DNA from: Deltaproteobacteria bacterium
GTDB lineage: Bacteria; Desulfobacterota; Desulfobulbia; Desulfobulbales; Desulfurivibrionaceae
Length of the DNA: 64,000 nt
Assembly (NCBI GenBank): GCA_013349285.1
Contig: DUZU01000007.1
Span: 21,223 to 85,222 of the forward strand
Reading direction: 5' to 3'
Under the pieces are notes generated by a model. It did not search any database. It was not told the origin of the DNA and saw nothing but the letters and a program-made list of their open reading frames with translations. Shown here in pieces: positions 55,538 through 64,000 of the stretch; position 1 is the first letter of the stretch; each line of letters begins with the position of its first letter. The position numbers and the translations under genes were made by a program.

Positions 55538-55553
55538 AGCAAAAGCTGTGCCA
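55538..55553 (-). promoter_or_regulatory. Sigma-54 (RpoN) promoter of fliK-flgD-flgE
   Basis: On the minus strand TGGCAC-AGCTT-TTGCT, an exact match to the -24/-12 consensus with 5-base spacing. It lies 75 bases before the fliK start and implies control by an enhancer-binding protein such as a FlrC/FleR type, not encoded here. Confidence 0.88.
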
Positions 55554-55840
55554 ACACCTAAACCCCAAAACAACAAACAACAATCTATCACGCAAAAACA
55601 AGCAGATAACAAGGCAAACTCATTAGAGGCAAGGAATATCCCCTGCTGTTTCAAGACCGATCAGGAAAAGAATTCCTTGTGCAATTTCATCAAAAAAACA
55701 GCAAAAAAAAGAGACTGGGCAAGAATTGCCCACAGGAGAAAGGGGAGATTTTGCAAGGATGAGCCTTATTAGCGATGGGAAGAAATTACATTTTCTCTAA
55801 CTGATTACCACCGGGTTTCAGCCAAGTTGAGGAAAAGCCA
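55554..55840. other. Intergenic region upstream of the fliK promoter
   Basis: AT-rich, with no supported coding frame. A 74-codon plus-strand frame at 55548-55772 is Gln/Lys/Asn-rich, lacks a ribosome site, and is not called. Enhancer sites for the sigma-54 promoter are expected here, but I could not identify any. Confidence 0.4.
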
Positions 55841-55935
55841 GTGGGAGCGGCTTCAGCCGCGAATAATGGCTGGCCGGCCTCCAGACATTGCTGGTGCTCA
55901 AGTAATTTTTTTTTCGCGAATAAATTCGCTCCCAC
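55841..55935. repeat. REP-like inverted repeat (BIME-type)
   Basis: Begins GTGGGAGCGGCTTCAGCCGC and ends with a related unit in opposite orientation (ending attcgctcccac). Both units contain an internal hairpin (GCGGCTTCAGCCGC and GCGAATTTATTCGC). The outer gtgggagcg / cgctcccac arms are perfect. This is the architecture of repetitive extragenic palindromes spread by RAYT transposases in many proteobacteria. Other copies would be expected elsewhere in the genome. Confidence 0.75.
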
Positions 55936-56168
55936 AACATAGCTATCCAACTCAAACTTCATGTTTAAGCCATTTTTTTCCCGGCTGAAACTCCAATGGT
56001 AATCAGATTTTCATGTTAAGCGACAACCCCAGCTCAGAAAAACATCTTCTAAATTCAAGAGGTGGCGAAAAAAGGCAAACCAGCTTATTATAGCCAACGC
56101 ATTGGCAAGCCCCCCCCTCTTAAGCCAACAAAAAAAAACAAAGATAAAAGAATAGATAACAAGAAACC
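55936..56168. other. Intergenic region before the RNase D-like gene
   Basis: No gene or strong motif is recognised. It must hold the promoter of the gene at 56169. Confidence 0.4.
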
Positions 56169-56786
56169 ATGACTTACAACGACACAGACCGCCCTGGCTT
56201 TGACCGGCGGATGAGCAAGGATGAGATCAATCTCTGCCCCATGGCCCATTGGACCGGGCCGGTGAGCGTGGTCCGGACCAAGGACGAGCTGACGGCGGCC
56301 ATGGCCAAGCTGGCCGGCCATGACCTGCTCGGCTTTGACACCGAAACCCGCCCCGCCTACACCAAGGGGGAGAGCTACCCGCCGTCGCTCCTGCAGCTGG
56401 CATGCGAGAGCGAGGTCTTCATCTTCCAGCTCAAACCCCTGGGCCTGGCCCAGCCCCTGCGCCAGATCCTGGCCGATCCGGCCATTACCAAGGCCGGGGT
56501 CAGCCTGACTTACGACATCACTGAACTAAAAAAACTGGCCCACTTCAAGGCCGCCGGCTTCGTCGATCTGGGAGATTTGGCCAAAAAGGCGGGGATCATG
56601 AACCACGGCCTGCGCGGCCTGGCCGCCGTGCTCCTGGGCTTTCGCATCGGCAAAGGGGCGCGGACCTCCAACTGGGCCAAGGATGAACTCGCCCCCCATC
56701 AGATCCAGTACGCGGCCACCGATGCCTGGGTGGGCCGCCGGCTCTACCCGGCCCTGCAACAGCTCATGCCCAAGGACGCCCCATGA
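56169..56786 (+). CDS. RNase D-like 3'-5' exonuclease (DEDDy)
   Basis: 205 residues. A single DnaQ/DEDD exonuclease domain: motif I LLGFDTET (Asp57, Glu59), motif [15 protein letters not shown] and motif [16 protein letters not shown] (the DEDDy Tyr and Asp). It lacks the HRDC domains of E. coli RNase D. Probable role is trimming of structured RNA 3' ends. It is followed with a 4-base overlap (ATGA) by a VF530-type gene, so the two are coupled. The ribosome site is weak; an internal ATG at codon 15 with ggcgg is an alternative start. Confidence 0.85.
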   Translation: MTYNDTDRPGFDRRMSKDEINLCPMAHWTGPVSVVRTKDELTAAMAKLAGHDLLGFDTETRPAYTKGESYPPSLLQLACESEVFIFQLKPLGLAQPLRQILADPAITKAGVSLTYDITELKKLAHFKAAGFVDLGDLAKKAGIMNHGLRGLAAVLLGFRIGKGARTSNWAKDELAPHQIQYAATDAWVGRRLYPALQQLMPKDAP

Positions 56787-57010
56787 AAACAGCCCAGAAC
56801 CAAAATCCCTTGCAGGGCATCACCCTGGAGATGATCCTCACCCGCCTGGTTGCCCACTATGGCTGGGAAAAGCTCAGCGCCAAGATCGCGATCAACTGCT
56901 TTGCCAAGGACCCCAGCATCAAATCGAGCCTCAAGTTCCTGCGCCGGACCCCGTGGGCCAGGGAAAAGGTGGAAACCCTCTACCTGAGAACCAGGTTTGC
57001 CAAGGAATAA
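56783..57010 (+). CDS. VF530 (DUF2132) family DNA-binding protein
   Basis: 75 residues matching the conserved pattern of VF530 proteins: [19 protein letters not shown], then [20 protein letters not shown] and [11 protein letters not shown]. These small helical proteins are annotated as DNA-binding, with little functional work known to me. Translational coupling to the exonuclease gene suggests a shared use. Confidence 0.85.
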   Translation: MKTAQNQNPLQGITLEMILTRLVAHYGWEKLSAKIAINCFAKDPSIKSSLKFLRRTPWAREKVETLYLRTRFAKE

Positions 57011-57093
57011 GCCGCAAGCCGATCACCCCTTTTGGGGCCGGACCCCGGCCTGGCTAAAAATTTAGCCGCTCAACCCAGGATTCTGTAACATTT

Positions 57094-57792
57094 ATGACAA
57101 AATATCTATTGGCAAACTGGAAGTCCCACAAGAGCTTGGCCCAGGCCGAAAGCTGGCTCCATGAATTCTCCCGGCTCTATCGCCCCACGGAAGGGCTCAA
57201 GGTGATCATCGCTCCGGCCATGGTCCACCTCGCCCCCCTCCGCCAATTGTTAAATAATCCGGCCATGCCCGAGCTGGCCCTGGCAAGCCAGGATCTCTCC
57301 CCCTTCCCGTTGGGTTCTTACACCGGGGCGGTGGCCGCGGAAATGGTGCGGGGCCTGGTCGATTTTGCCATCCTCGGCCATTCGGAACGACGGCGTTATT
57401 TCCATGAAACAAACCAAGATGTGGCCAACAAGGTGAGCGAGGCCCGGGCCGCCGCCATCCAGCCCATCGTCTGCCTTGATCGCCCTTATGCCCGGGCCCA
57501 ACTGGCGGCACTGGATGAAGCGGACCTCAAAGGGTTGCTCATCGGCTATGGACCGGTCGAGGCCATCGGCGTCGACATCCCCCCTTCCCCGGAAAAGGTC
57601 GGCAAGGTCATCGCCGAACTCCAGGCCATGGCCCCGGATGCCGCCATCCTTTACGGCGGCTCGATCACGGCCGAGAATGCGGCCGACTACCTGGGCCTGG
57701 CCGGGGTGGCCGGCTTGATGGTGGGTACGGCCAGCCTTGCGGCGGAAGAGTTTGCCCGGATTTGCGCAATAGCCGCCAGGGCATCGGCCTGA
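57094..57792 (+). CDS. Triosephosphate isomerase homologue without the catalytic Glu
   Basis: 232 residues, slightly short for TpiA. Substrate-binding NWK (Asn8, Lys10), catalytic His96 in ILGHSERR and the phosphate-binding YGGSIT and MVGTASL loops are present. The canonical loop-6 region YEPVWAIGTG is instead YGPVEAIGVD, so the general base Glu is Gly153. A Glu occurs three residues later (156). Either another residue takes over or the protein is not a functional isomerase. It is coded 83 bases after the VF530-type gene, with no strong ribosome site. A canonical tpiA elsewhere in the genome would support a paralogue with a different job. Confidence 0.75.
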   Translation: MTKYLLANWKSHKSLAQAESWLHEFSRLYRPTEGLKVIIAPAMVHLAPLRQLLNNPAMPELALASQDLSPFPLGSYTGAVAAEMVRGLVDFAILGHSERRRYFHETNQDVANKVSEARAAAIQPIVCLDRPYARAQLAALDEADLKGLLIGYGPVEAIGVDIPPSPEKVGKVIAELQAMAPDAAILYGGSITAENAADYLGLAGVAGLMVGTASLAAEEFARICAIAARASA

Positions 57793-57814
57793 AGGTCAGG
57801 GCAGGGAATTAAAG

Positions 57815-58291
57815 CTAAGATGGCGCCCCGTCTTTGCCGCCTTTTACCCCTTGATATAACCAGATAAAAAAAGAGAGCAGCAGATAGAGGATAACCGGGG
57901 GCAGGATCAGAAAAATGACCCCGAAAGAAACGTAGAACAGTACCAACTTGCGAACGGCCAGACTGAGCTCGCCAGCCAACCGCTCGGCCACCGCCTTCTG
58001 CCGCGCCGCAATCACCGGGGCCGGCCAATCCCGGCATGGGTCGGCAACAACCTGCGCGGTGGCAGGCCGATGCCGGCCCCCTCGCCCCGCCTCCTTGCGG
58101 CATTGACCAACCAGCTCCGCCAGGGCCATCGCCTCGATCCGCTGCGGCTGCAACCGGGCTTCGGCCGATCGATAATCGTGATGGACCATGCCGAAATTAT
58201 TAAAGCTCAGCTGCACCACCCAAACCAGATAAACCAGGCAGCCGACCCCATACCCAAGGCGCCAGTTCATCATTTTATTGCGCGCCGTCAT
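57815..58291 (-). CDS. Two-helix membrane protein, unknown function
   Basis: 158 residues. One membrane segment near 12-29 and a second, long one near 118-146 (VLFYVSFGVIFLILPPVILY), with a basic, Arg/Ala-rich periplasmic or cytoplasmic loop containing two cysteines. No family is recognised. It may be co-transcribed behind the CvfB-like gene, whose stop is 23 bases upstream. Confidence 0.55.
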   Translation of the reverse strand: MTARNKMMNWRLGYGVGCLVYLVWVVQLSFNNFGMVHHDYRSAEARLQPQRIEAMALAELVGQCRKEAGRGGRHRPATAQVVADPCRDWPAPVIAARQKAVAERLAGELSLAVRKLVLFYVSFGVIFLILPPVILYLLLSFFIWLYQGVKGGKDGAPS

Positions 58292-58314
58292 CTTCTACTC
58301 CACCCGCCTGCCCA

Positions 58315-59148
58315 TCACTTGATCAGCCTGACCCCACTTGCATCGATGGCGATCAGCCTTTTTTTGTAAAGGCCGCCGATCGCCTTTTTGAAGATCTTTT
58401 TACTGACCCCGAACAGGGCGTAAATCGCTTCCGGCTCGCTCTTATCAGTAATGGTCAGATGGCCGCCGTGATCGGTTAATACCTGGAGAATGACCTTGGA
58501 GATATTATCCACCCCTTGATAACCCGGCTTTTGCAGGCTCAAATCAATCTTGAGGTCTTCCCGTATTTTCTTGATGTAGCCCTTCAGCTGCTGGCCAATG
58601 GCCAGTTTCTGAAACACCTCGTTTTGATAGATCATCCCCCCGTGGGAATGGTTGACGATCGCCTTATAACCCAGATCGGTCTGATCATAGATAATCAGCT
58701 CAACCTCCTGCCCCTCTTTGAAGCTCCAGGACTCCATGCTCAGGAACTTATCCAGCTTGGAAGAGGCGGTGATCCGGTTGTTTTTTTCATCGAGGAAGAC
58801 AAAAACCACATATGATTTGCCGGTAGTCATCGCCTCCCGCTGTTCCCTGATCGGCACAAACAGATCCCGATCCAGCCCCCAGTCCAGGTAGGCGCCGGTC
58901 GGAGTGCTGCCCACCACCCGCAGGCAGGCGAACTGGCCCACGGTGACCAAAGGCTTTTGCGTGGTGGCCCGCAGATGATCATCCCGGTCCTGATATAGAA
59001 AAACCTCGATCTCATCCCCGGCCTGGCAATCCTTGGGAACCTCGCGGTACTTGAGGATAATATCCCCGGACTCCCCGCCATCAAGATGGACCCCGTAATC
59101 CCGCGTTCTTTTTACCTTAAGCTTATTAAACCTGCCGATCTGTGCCAT
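58315..59148 (-). CDS. CvfB-like S1-domain RNA-binding protein
   Basis: 277 residues. Three S1-like barrel modules (starting LKVKRTRDYGVHLDGG, LRVVGSTPTGAYLDWGLDRD and LIIYDQTDLGYKAIVNHSHG) followed by a winged-helix end (EAIYALFGVSKKIFKKAIGG). This is the CvfB/YitL layout. In Staphylococcus CvfB binds RNA and affects virulence genes; here it is probably a translation or RNA-binding accessory protein. Confidence 0.85.
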   Translation of the reverse strand: MAQIGRFNKLKVKRTRDYGVHLDGGESGDIILKYREVPKDCQAGDEIEVFLYQDRDDHLRATTQKPLVTVGQFACLRVVGSTPTGAYLDWGLDRDLFVPIREQREAMTTGKSYVVFVFLDEKNNRITASSKLDKFLSMESWSFKEGQEVELIIYDQTDLGYKAIVNHSHGGMIYQNEVFQKLAIGQQLKGYIKKIREDLKIDLSLQKPGYQGVDNISKVILQVLTDHGGHLTITDKSEPEAIYALFGVSKKIFKKAIGGLYKKRLIAIDASGVRLIK

Positions 59149-59186
59149 TTTCTTCCCCGTATAAACAAGTTACGCAACAAGCGTGC

Positions 59187-59672
59187 TCAGCCCTTTTTTC
59201 CCCGAAACTCCGCTTCATAGCCCACCGTAAACTTACTGGTGTCGTTATTGCGAAGGCTTAAAAAATGTTCCTTTTTTTTGGCATAGGGACAAACAGGCGT
59301 GGAACAAGGCGCAAAGCCGAATTTCTGATAAAAGCCGGGAGCACCCAGGACAAAGATCGGGCTCTGCTTGATGGCCTCCTGGCGCAGGGCAAAGCGCAAC
59401 AACTCGGAGCCGACCCCCTGCCGCTGAAACTCCGGCTTCACCGCCAACGGCGCCAGATGCAGGCCGCAAACCTCGCCCTGCTTATAGGCCTTGGTAAATG
59501 CAATATAGGCGATGACCGAGTTCACATGAATACAGACCCATTCATGCATCTCCTTGCCGTTCTTATGTAAATTGTCAACCAGCTGCCCTTCATAACTGCT
59601 GCCGGGAAATGCCTGGCGCAACAGAGCGGCAACCTTGGCATAATTTTCCGGGGTGAGTTTACGTATTTTCAT
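59187..59672 (-). CDS. GNAT-family N-acetyltransferase
   Basis: 161 residues. Acetyl-CoA-binding motif A is present as LAVKPEFQRQGVGSELLRF (with the Q/RxxGxG pattern), and motif B as FGFAPC. The gene resembles the YhbS-type acetyltransferases, and the substrate is not known. It stands alone, with about 190 bases of empty sequence upstream. Confidence 0.85.
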   Translation of the reverse strand: MKIRKLTPENYAKVAALLRQAFPGSSYEGQLVDNLHKNGKEMHEWVCIHVNSVIAYIAFTKAYKQGEVCGLHLAPLAVKPEFQRQGVGSELLRFALRQEAIKQSPIFVLGAPGFYQKFGFAPCSTPVCPYAKKKEHFLSLRNNDTSKFTVGYEAEFRGKKG

Positions 59673-59864
59673 TGCGTTGATCTTTTATGGTCAAGGATGA
59701 TGCGCAGCCGGAACTCAATGCGAATAAGCCTGTTACCGGTCATTCCGGTCTTTGGTGAGCCCCGCTGCTTATAATTTCTTATTTTAAAGGGAATTAACCG
59801 GTTGCGCCCCCTTTTTTTACCACTCACCAATGCGACTTTGGCTAAATGTCGGCGGGGGGATTGC

Positions 59865-61205
59865 TCATCGCGGCCGACAGATCCGGCCGACTAGCCGCTG
59901 CAGGCGGATCCGGGCGACATCGATATCGGCCAGAGAGGCAAAGGCCTTGACCTTGTCGGGATGGCCCGGATCAATCCCGCCGCGCAGGGGGTGGCGGCCG
60001 AGCAGCGCGGCAACCATGGCCCGCTCCTGCCGATCAACCGACTCGTCCGACTGTTCCGTATCCGCCAGCTCATACCACTCCCGGAATCGGACGTCGGCCA
60101 TGGCCTGCAACGCCGCCTGCCGCAGAGGCATGGTTGCCCCAAAACCGTGCCTGAACAGATCGCTGATGGGCCAGATCTGCAACAGATCGGCTGCCTTGGC
60201 CGCCGCCAGAGCATCATCCAGCAGGCAGTTGGCGTCCTGTTGGGCCAACAATGATTCCAGGCCCAGGGAAACAGTATCCCGGACCCGCTCGGCAATTTCG
60301 GTGATCTGGCTGATATCCTGAGTTTTTTCGCCATAGGAGATGATAGCGCTGTTGATCACCCAGACCACTTCCTGCTCCAGACCGGCCAGAAAATCATGAT
60401 CAGCAATCAGGGCCATGGCCTGTTGAAACAGACCGGCCTCGATAAAGGGGGCGGCGTAAACGGACGGCACCCGGGTGGTCCCGCTTTCTATCGGTTTTTG
60501 AGGCCGGGGCAAGGGCTGATTCTTGGCGGGCTTGGAGAAAAGAACGGCAGCCTCCTCCGGGGTGGCAAAACCGATATCCTGCATCCGGCCGTTGCGAAAG
60601 CGCAGGGCCTCCTCTTCGATCTGGGTCTGCAGATCCACCCGAACCTCGCTGAGGAGTTGATGGGTGGCGGTGGGATCGTATTGGTACATGGCATCCAGCA
60701 GGGTAAAAGGATGAACCTTCAGGACCATCTCCCCCTTCAACTCGAGCAGATAGAAACCATCCGGGGTCATGGCCCGTTTGGAGTCTTCCTCCTCATCCTC
60801 CTCCGGGATCTGATCGGTATCCGGGTCATAAACCGTAACGGTCTGGGCCAGAAAGAGGAGCTGGACCACATAATCCAGGGAGAAAAAAGAAGCGGCCAGG
60901 GTTTCGGGGCCGGCCTGGGCAAAGGCGGTCAGCCATTGATCCAGAGAGTCGGCGGCAAAGTCGTAACGGTTCCAGCAATCAAGATCGACACAGGCCTGCA
61001 GCTGTTCCTGACTCAGTTCGAGGAGGATGGGCAGGGCCTTATCCAGGCCGATCTCCCGGACGATATAATAGGCTTCCAGGGGTTCGAGGGCCCCGACCTC
61101 GTCGGCCAGGTCGGGGGCGGCCAGCAACCGCTCGCCCCGGCGGGCCAGAGCCCGGGTAAGATCGACCCGGAAGGGGGTCAAGGCTATGATATTGTTTTCA
61201 GTCAT
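59865..61205 (-). CDS. DUF6178-type protein
   Basis: 446 residues, soluble and mostly helical, Leu/Ala/Asp-rich, with an acidic patch (IPEEDEEEDSKRA near 131-143). The pattern FYLLELKGEMVLKVHPFTLLDAMYQ and GFATPEEAAVLF, and the overall layout, match a family of uncharacterised proteins that I know mainly from Desulfobacterota. No enzyme motif is visible. Its location next to YwbE and topB gives no clear functional lead. Confidence 0.6.
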   Translation of the reverse strand: MTENNIIALTPFRVDLTRALARRGERLLAAPDLADEVGALEPLEAYYIVREIGLDKALPILLELSQEQLQACVDLDCWNRYDFAADSLDQWLTAFAQAGPETLAASFFSLDYVVQLLFLAQTVTVYDPDTDQIPEEDEEEDSKRAMTPDGFYLLELKGEMVLKVHPFTLLDAMYQYDPTATHQLLSEVRVDLQTQIEEEALRFRNGRMQDIGFATPEEAAVLFSKPAKNQPLPRPQKPIESGTTRVPSVYAAPFIEAGLFQQAMALIADHDFLAGLEQEVVWVINSAIISYGEKTQDISQITEIAERVRDTVSLGLESLLAQQDANCLLDDALAAAKAADLLQIWPISDLFRHGFGATMPLRQAALQAMADVRFREWYELADTEQSDESVDRQERAMVAALLGRHPLRGGIDPGHPDKVKAFASLADIDVARIRLQRLVGRICRPR

Positions 61206-61269
61206 CTTCTCTTATCCATAAGGGCGGGTAATAATTGCCCGGTTTTATTTTGGCCGGCCGATGGGATCA

Positions 61270-61464
61270 TCAGCCGACTATCTCTTTAACCCGGCCGACC
61301 GCCCCGCTTTCCAGGCGGACCTTAATGCCATGGGGATGGGTGGGCGACTTGGTCAGGATATCCTTGACAATCCCCTGGGTCAGTTTACCGGAGCGCTGAT
61401 CCTCTTTCAAGACGATGTCGACCCGCTGGCCGACTTTGATCTCACACCGATTCATACCATTCAT
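61270..61464 (-). CDS. YwbE-family (DUF2196) small protein
   Basis: 64 residues. The core IKVGQRVDIVLKEDQRSGKL and KSPTHPHGIKVRLESGAVGR is the conserved pattern of the YwbE family, predicted to be a small beta-barrel. Function is unknown. It is divergent from topB, and about 65 bases before the DUF6178-type gene. Confidence 0.85.
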   Translation of the reverse strand: MNGMNRCEIKVGQRVDIVLKEDQRSGKLTQGIVKDILTKSPTHPHGIKVRLESGAVGRVKEIVG

Positions 61465-61616
61465 GATTGTTTTTTCTTTGATTGCATCAGTAAAAAGGTT
61501 TAGGATCCATATTTTTTCAATCCCTTCATCTCAGCCCTTTTTTTTGCGGGTTGATTCAGTCATAATGCAGAGTACTACTTAACAGAAGCCACTCAAGATC
61601 GCGAGATAATCGTCTG

Positions 61617-63698
61617 ATGAAAGTTATAATAGCCGAAAAGCCGTCGGTGGCGCGGGACATTGCCGACGTGCTCGATATCAAGACCAAAAAGAAGGGTTAT
61701 ATCGAGGGCCGCGGCTGCGCGATCACCTGGGCCTTCGGCCATCTGGTCACCCTGCAGGAGCCGGGGGAATACGACCCGGCCCTCAAGCGCTGGAGTCTGG
61801 ACACCCTGCCCTTTGTCCCGGAGCAGTTCAAACTGACCCTGATCAAAAACCGCGGGGTGGCCGACCAGTTTGCGGTAATCGAAACCCTGTGCCGCCAGGC
61901 TGATGAAATCATCTGCGCCACTGATGCCGGCCGCGAGGGCGAGCTGATCTTTCGCTACATCCTGGCCCAGGCCAACTGCGAGGACAAGCCGATCCGCCGC
62001 CTCTGGCTCAACTCGCTGACCCCGGACGCGATCCAGGAGGCGTTCAAGGATCTCAAGGACGGCCACGACTATGACCCCCTCTATGCGGCGGCCCGCTGCC
62101 GCAGCGAGTCCGACTGGATCGTCGGCCTCAACGCCACCCGTTACTACACGGTGCGCCACGGCCGGATCGGCGGCGGCAATGATCGGGTGCTCTGGAGTAT
62201 CGGCCGGGTCCAGACCCCGGTCCTGGCCATGATCGTCGAGCGGGACGACACCATCCTCCAGTTTACGCCCGAACCCTTCTGGGAGCTCGCCACCCGCTAT
62301 CGGGAGGTGGTGTTCAAATACACGGGCAAGCGCTTTGAAAAACCGGAAAAGGCCCAGGCCCTGCTCGATAAGTTGCTGGAGCAGCCCTTTGTCGTTGCCA
62401 AGATTGCCGGCAAGGAGAAAAAGGAACAGCCGCCCCAGCTTTTTGATCTCACCACCCTGCAGCGCGAGGTCAACAAGGCCCAAGGCCTGTCCGCCGCCGA
62501 CACCCTGGCCGCCACCCAGAATCTTTACGAAAAAAAGCTGGTCACCTATCCCCGGACCGATTCCCGCTATCTCAGCCAGGACATGAAGCCGCGGATTCCC
62601 AAGATCATGGCCCAGCTCAAGGCGATCCGGCCCGAGGAAATCGCGCCTCTCAACCTGGCCAAGCTGCCCTTCAGCAAGCGGATCATCGACGACAGCAAGG
62701 TTACCGACCATCACGCCATCATCCCCACCGGTATCAAGCCGCAGAATCTTAACGGCAACGACCAGCTGGTTTACGACATGATCACCACCCAGTTCATCGC
62801 CGCCTTCTATCCGGTCTGTGTCAAAAACATCACCACGGTGGACGGGGTCAGCAACCAGGTGAAGTTTCAGGCCAAGGGCACCCAGGTGGTCGAGCCGGGC
62901 TGGACCGCGCTTTTTGACAAGAAGAAACAGGCCCAGGATGCGGCCGACGACCAGGCCCTGCCCGCCTTTGCCCAGGGCGAAACCGGGCCCCACGCGCCCT
63001 ATCTCCACGAGGGCAAAACCAAGCCGCCCAACCACTTTACCGAAAACTCGCTGCTCGGGGCCATGGAGGCGGCCGGCAAGTTTGTCGAGGATGACACCCT
63101 GCGGGAAGCGCTCAAGGAGCGCGGCATCGGCACCCCGGCCACCCGGGCGGCGATCATCGAAACCCTGCTCAACCGCAACTATATCCGGCGCGAGAAAAAA
63201 CAGCTGCGCTGCACCGACATGGGCCGCTGCCTGATCGCCCTGATCCGGGACCCCTTGCTCAAATCGCCGGAAATGACCGGGGAGTGGGAGGAAAAACTCA
63301 AACAGATCGAGCGCAGCCAGCTGGAACCCGACGCCTTCATGACCGGGATCACCGGCTACATCCGCAACCTGATCCAGCAGAGTTCCGCCGACCAGCTGGA
63401 CCCGGGCCGCTGGGGCAATTGCCCGCGCTGCGGCAAAGAGGTGGTTAAAGGCAACCGGGCCTACGGCTGCTCCGGCTGGAAGGAAGGCTGCACCTACGTG
63501 CTCGAGCCCGAGTGCAAGGGGCTGGAGCTTACCGCCCGCCAGATCCAGCTCCTGCTCCAGCAGCGGATTCTGCCGAATCCGGTTAAAATCGAAGATGAGC
63601 CCCGGCTCCTGATCCTCTCCACCCAGGGGCTGCCCATGGACCTGCGGCCGCCCTCGGCCGAGCGCCAGCAGAAAGAGAAAAAAACGGATCAGGCTTGA
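61617..63698 (+). CDS. topB: DNA topoisomerase III (TopB)
   Basis: 693 residues. The TOPRIM domain (MKVIIAEKPSVARDIADVL, then DAGREGELIFR) and the catalytic Tyr311 in TYPRTDSRYL are present, with a zinc-ribbon CPRCGKEVVKGNRAYGC near 602. It is a type IA enzyme that decatenates DNA. The start is the ATG at 61617; the ribosome site is weak. The divergent small gene YwbE is upstream. The alternative long reverse frame is a mirror effect of codon bias. Confidence 0.95.
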   Translation: MKVIIAEKPSVARDIADVLDIKTKKKGYIEGRGCAITWAFGHLVTLQEPGEYDPALKRWSLDTLPFVPEQFKLTLIKNRGVADQFAVIETLCRQADEIICATDAGREGELIFRYILAQANCEDKPIRRLWLNSLTPDAIQEAFKDLKDGHDYDPLYAAARCRSESDWIVGLNATRYYTVRHGRIGGGNDRVLWSIGRVQTPVLAMIVERDDTILQFTPEPFWELATRYREVVFKYTGKRFEKPEKAQALLDKLLEQPFVVAKIAGKEKKEQPPQLFDLTTLQREVNKAQGLSAADTLAATQNLYEKKLVTYPRTDSRYLSQDMKPRIPKIMAQLKAIRPEEIAPLNLAKLPFSKRIIDDSKVTDHHAIIPTGIKPQNLNGNDQLVYDMITTQFIAAFYPVCVKNITTVDGVSNQVKFQAKGTQVVEPGWTALFDKKKQAQDAADDQALPAFAQGETGPHAPYLHEGKTKPPNHFTENSLLGAMEAAGKFVEDDTLREALKERGIGTPATRAAIIETLLNRNYIRREKKQLRCTDMGRCLIALIRDPLLKSPEMTGEWEEKLKQIERSQLEPDAFMTGITGYIRNLIQQSSADQLDPGRWGNCPRCGKEVVKGNRAYGCSGWKEGCTYVLEPECKGLELTARQIQLLLQQRILPNPVKIEDEPRLLILSTQGLPMDLRPPSAERQQKEKKTDQA

Positions 63699-63750
63699 GC
63701 GGATAAAGCTAAGATGTGCCGCAAAACCTTAAGCAAGGAAACCGCCGCCT

Positions 63751-64000
63751 TTACTCATAGTTAAAGATGGTGGACGTATTGATGTTTTCCCGATAGGTGC
63801 TTTCCAGGGTATCTTCAAAAAAGAACCGCTTTTCCCCAAAGGCGGGCTTGAGTTCATTGAGCCAGGTCGCCGTTTGATCATACCCGGCAAAAAACGGTCT
63901 CTGGACCCAGTCCGGGTCACGCCCCTGCAGAAAACGCAGGGCCAAAACCTTTTCCCCCCTGATTTCGCTGACCCCCATAATCTGAATCTTGCCCGGATTG
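63751..64000 (-). CDS. C-terminal fragment of a probable KamA-family radical SAM protein
   Basis: The open frame enters from the right edge and ends at 63751, giving about 83 residues. The segment VLALRFLQGRDPDWVQRPFF and KPAFGEKRFFFEDTL resembles, from memory, the C-terminus of KamA/lysine-2,3-aminomutase-like proteins. The radical SAM motif itself would lie outside the window, so the call is tentative. Confidence 0.45.
   Translation of the reverse strand, partial: NPGKIQIMGVSEIRGEKVLALRFLQGRDPDWVQRPFFAGYDQTATWLNELKPAFGEKRFFFEDTLESTYRENINTSTIFNYE

Noticed and set aside
61593..63035. 480-codon minus-strand open frame across topB
   Set aside because: Codon-bias shadow of topB; Gly/Leu/Val-rich without motifs.

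Overview
The window is a gene-dense stretch of a bacterial chromosome. The protein set points to a Gram-negative, anaerobic member of the Desulfobacterota, probably near the Desulfobulbales. This is inferred from the families present (a DUF6178-type protein, an orphan CooC maturation ATPase, a TIGR03960-type radical SAM protein, PyrR, an IMP-cyclohydrolase-only PurH, sigma-54-driven hook genes). No rRNA, tRNA, CRISPR array, prophage or insertion sequence was recognised. Genes are moderately GC-rich, while several intergenic regions are markedly AT-rich.

Layout. 1-8.4 kb: an actin-like ATPase, a convergent large membrane-anchored pentapeptide-repeat protein, a bifunctional penicillin-binding protein, a SEC-C protein and an FmdB-type zinc ribbon. 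8.4-17.2 kb: a U32-family protein, a ClC chloride transporter with CBS and TrkA-C domains, a rhodanese lipoprotein, two tandem secreted paralogues built of perfect heptad blocks, and a rhomboid protease. 17.2-29.6 kb: a GAF/histidine-kinase-like protein, PyrR, PurN, stand-alone PurH cyclohydrolase, an S4 protein, FolE2, a Na/Pi cotransporter, VanY-like peptidase, NadD, ProA, ProB, ObgE, L27 and L21. 29.8-39.6 kb: RNase G, the radical SAM protein, an outer-membrane-type lipoprotein, a TPR lipoprotein, Tmk, PdxA, YraN and RNase HII. 39.8-48.5 kb: the classical ffh-rpsP-khpA-rimM-trmD-(SPOUT methyltransferase)-rplS operon, preceded by ileS-lspA-fabD. 48.8-55.5 kb: CooC, a frameshifted secreted Cys-rich peptide gene, and flgE-flgD-fliK read from a consensus sigma-54 promoter. 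55.8-64 kb: a REP-like inverted repeat, an RNase D-like exonuclease, a VF530-type DNA-binding protein, a triosephosphate-isomerase homologue lacking the usual catalytic glutamate, CvfB-like, GNAT, DUF6178, YwbE, topoisomerase III and the 3' end of a probable KamA-type radical SAM gene.

How the genes fit together. Most of the minus strand between about 24 and 48 kb is core information processing and growth: ribosomal proteins, ribosome and tRNA maturation, protein export, nucleotide, proline and NAD synthesis. Genes there are often linked by 1-4 base stop/start overlaps and separated by clear hairpin terminators. Four sigma-70-like promoters with 17-base spacers (ClC, rplU, ffh, cooC) and one sigma-54 promoter (fliK) could be read directly. 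The most unusual items are the heptad-block secreted pair, the cyclohydrolase-only PurH, the isomerase without its glutamate, the broken Cys-rich peptide gene, and a structured 330-base element between proB and proA.
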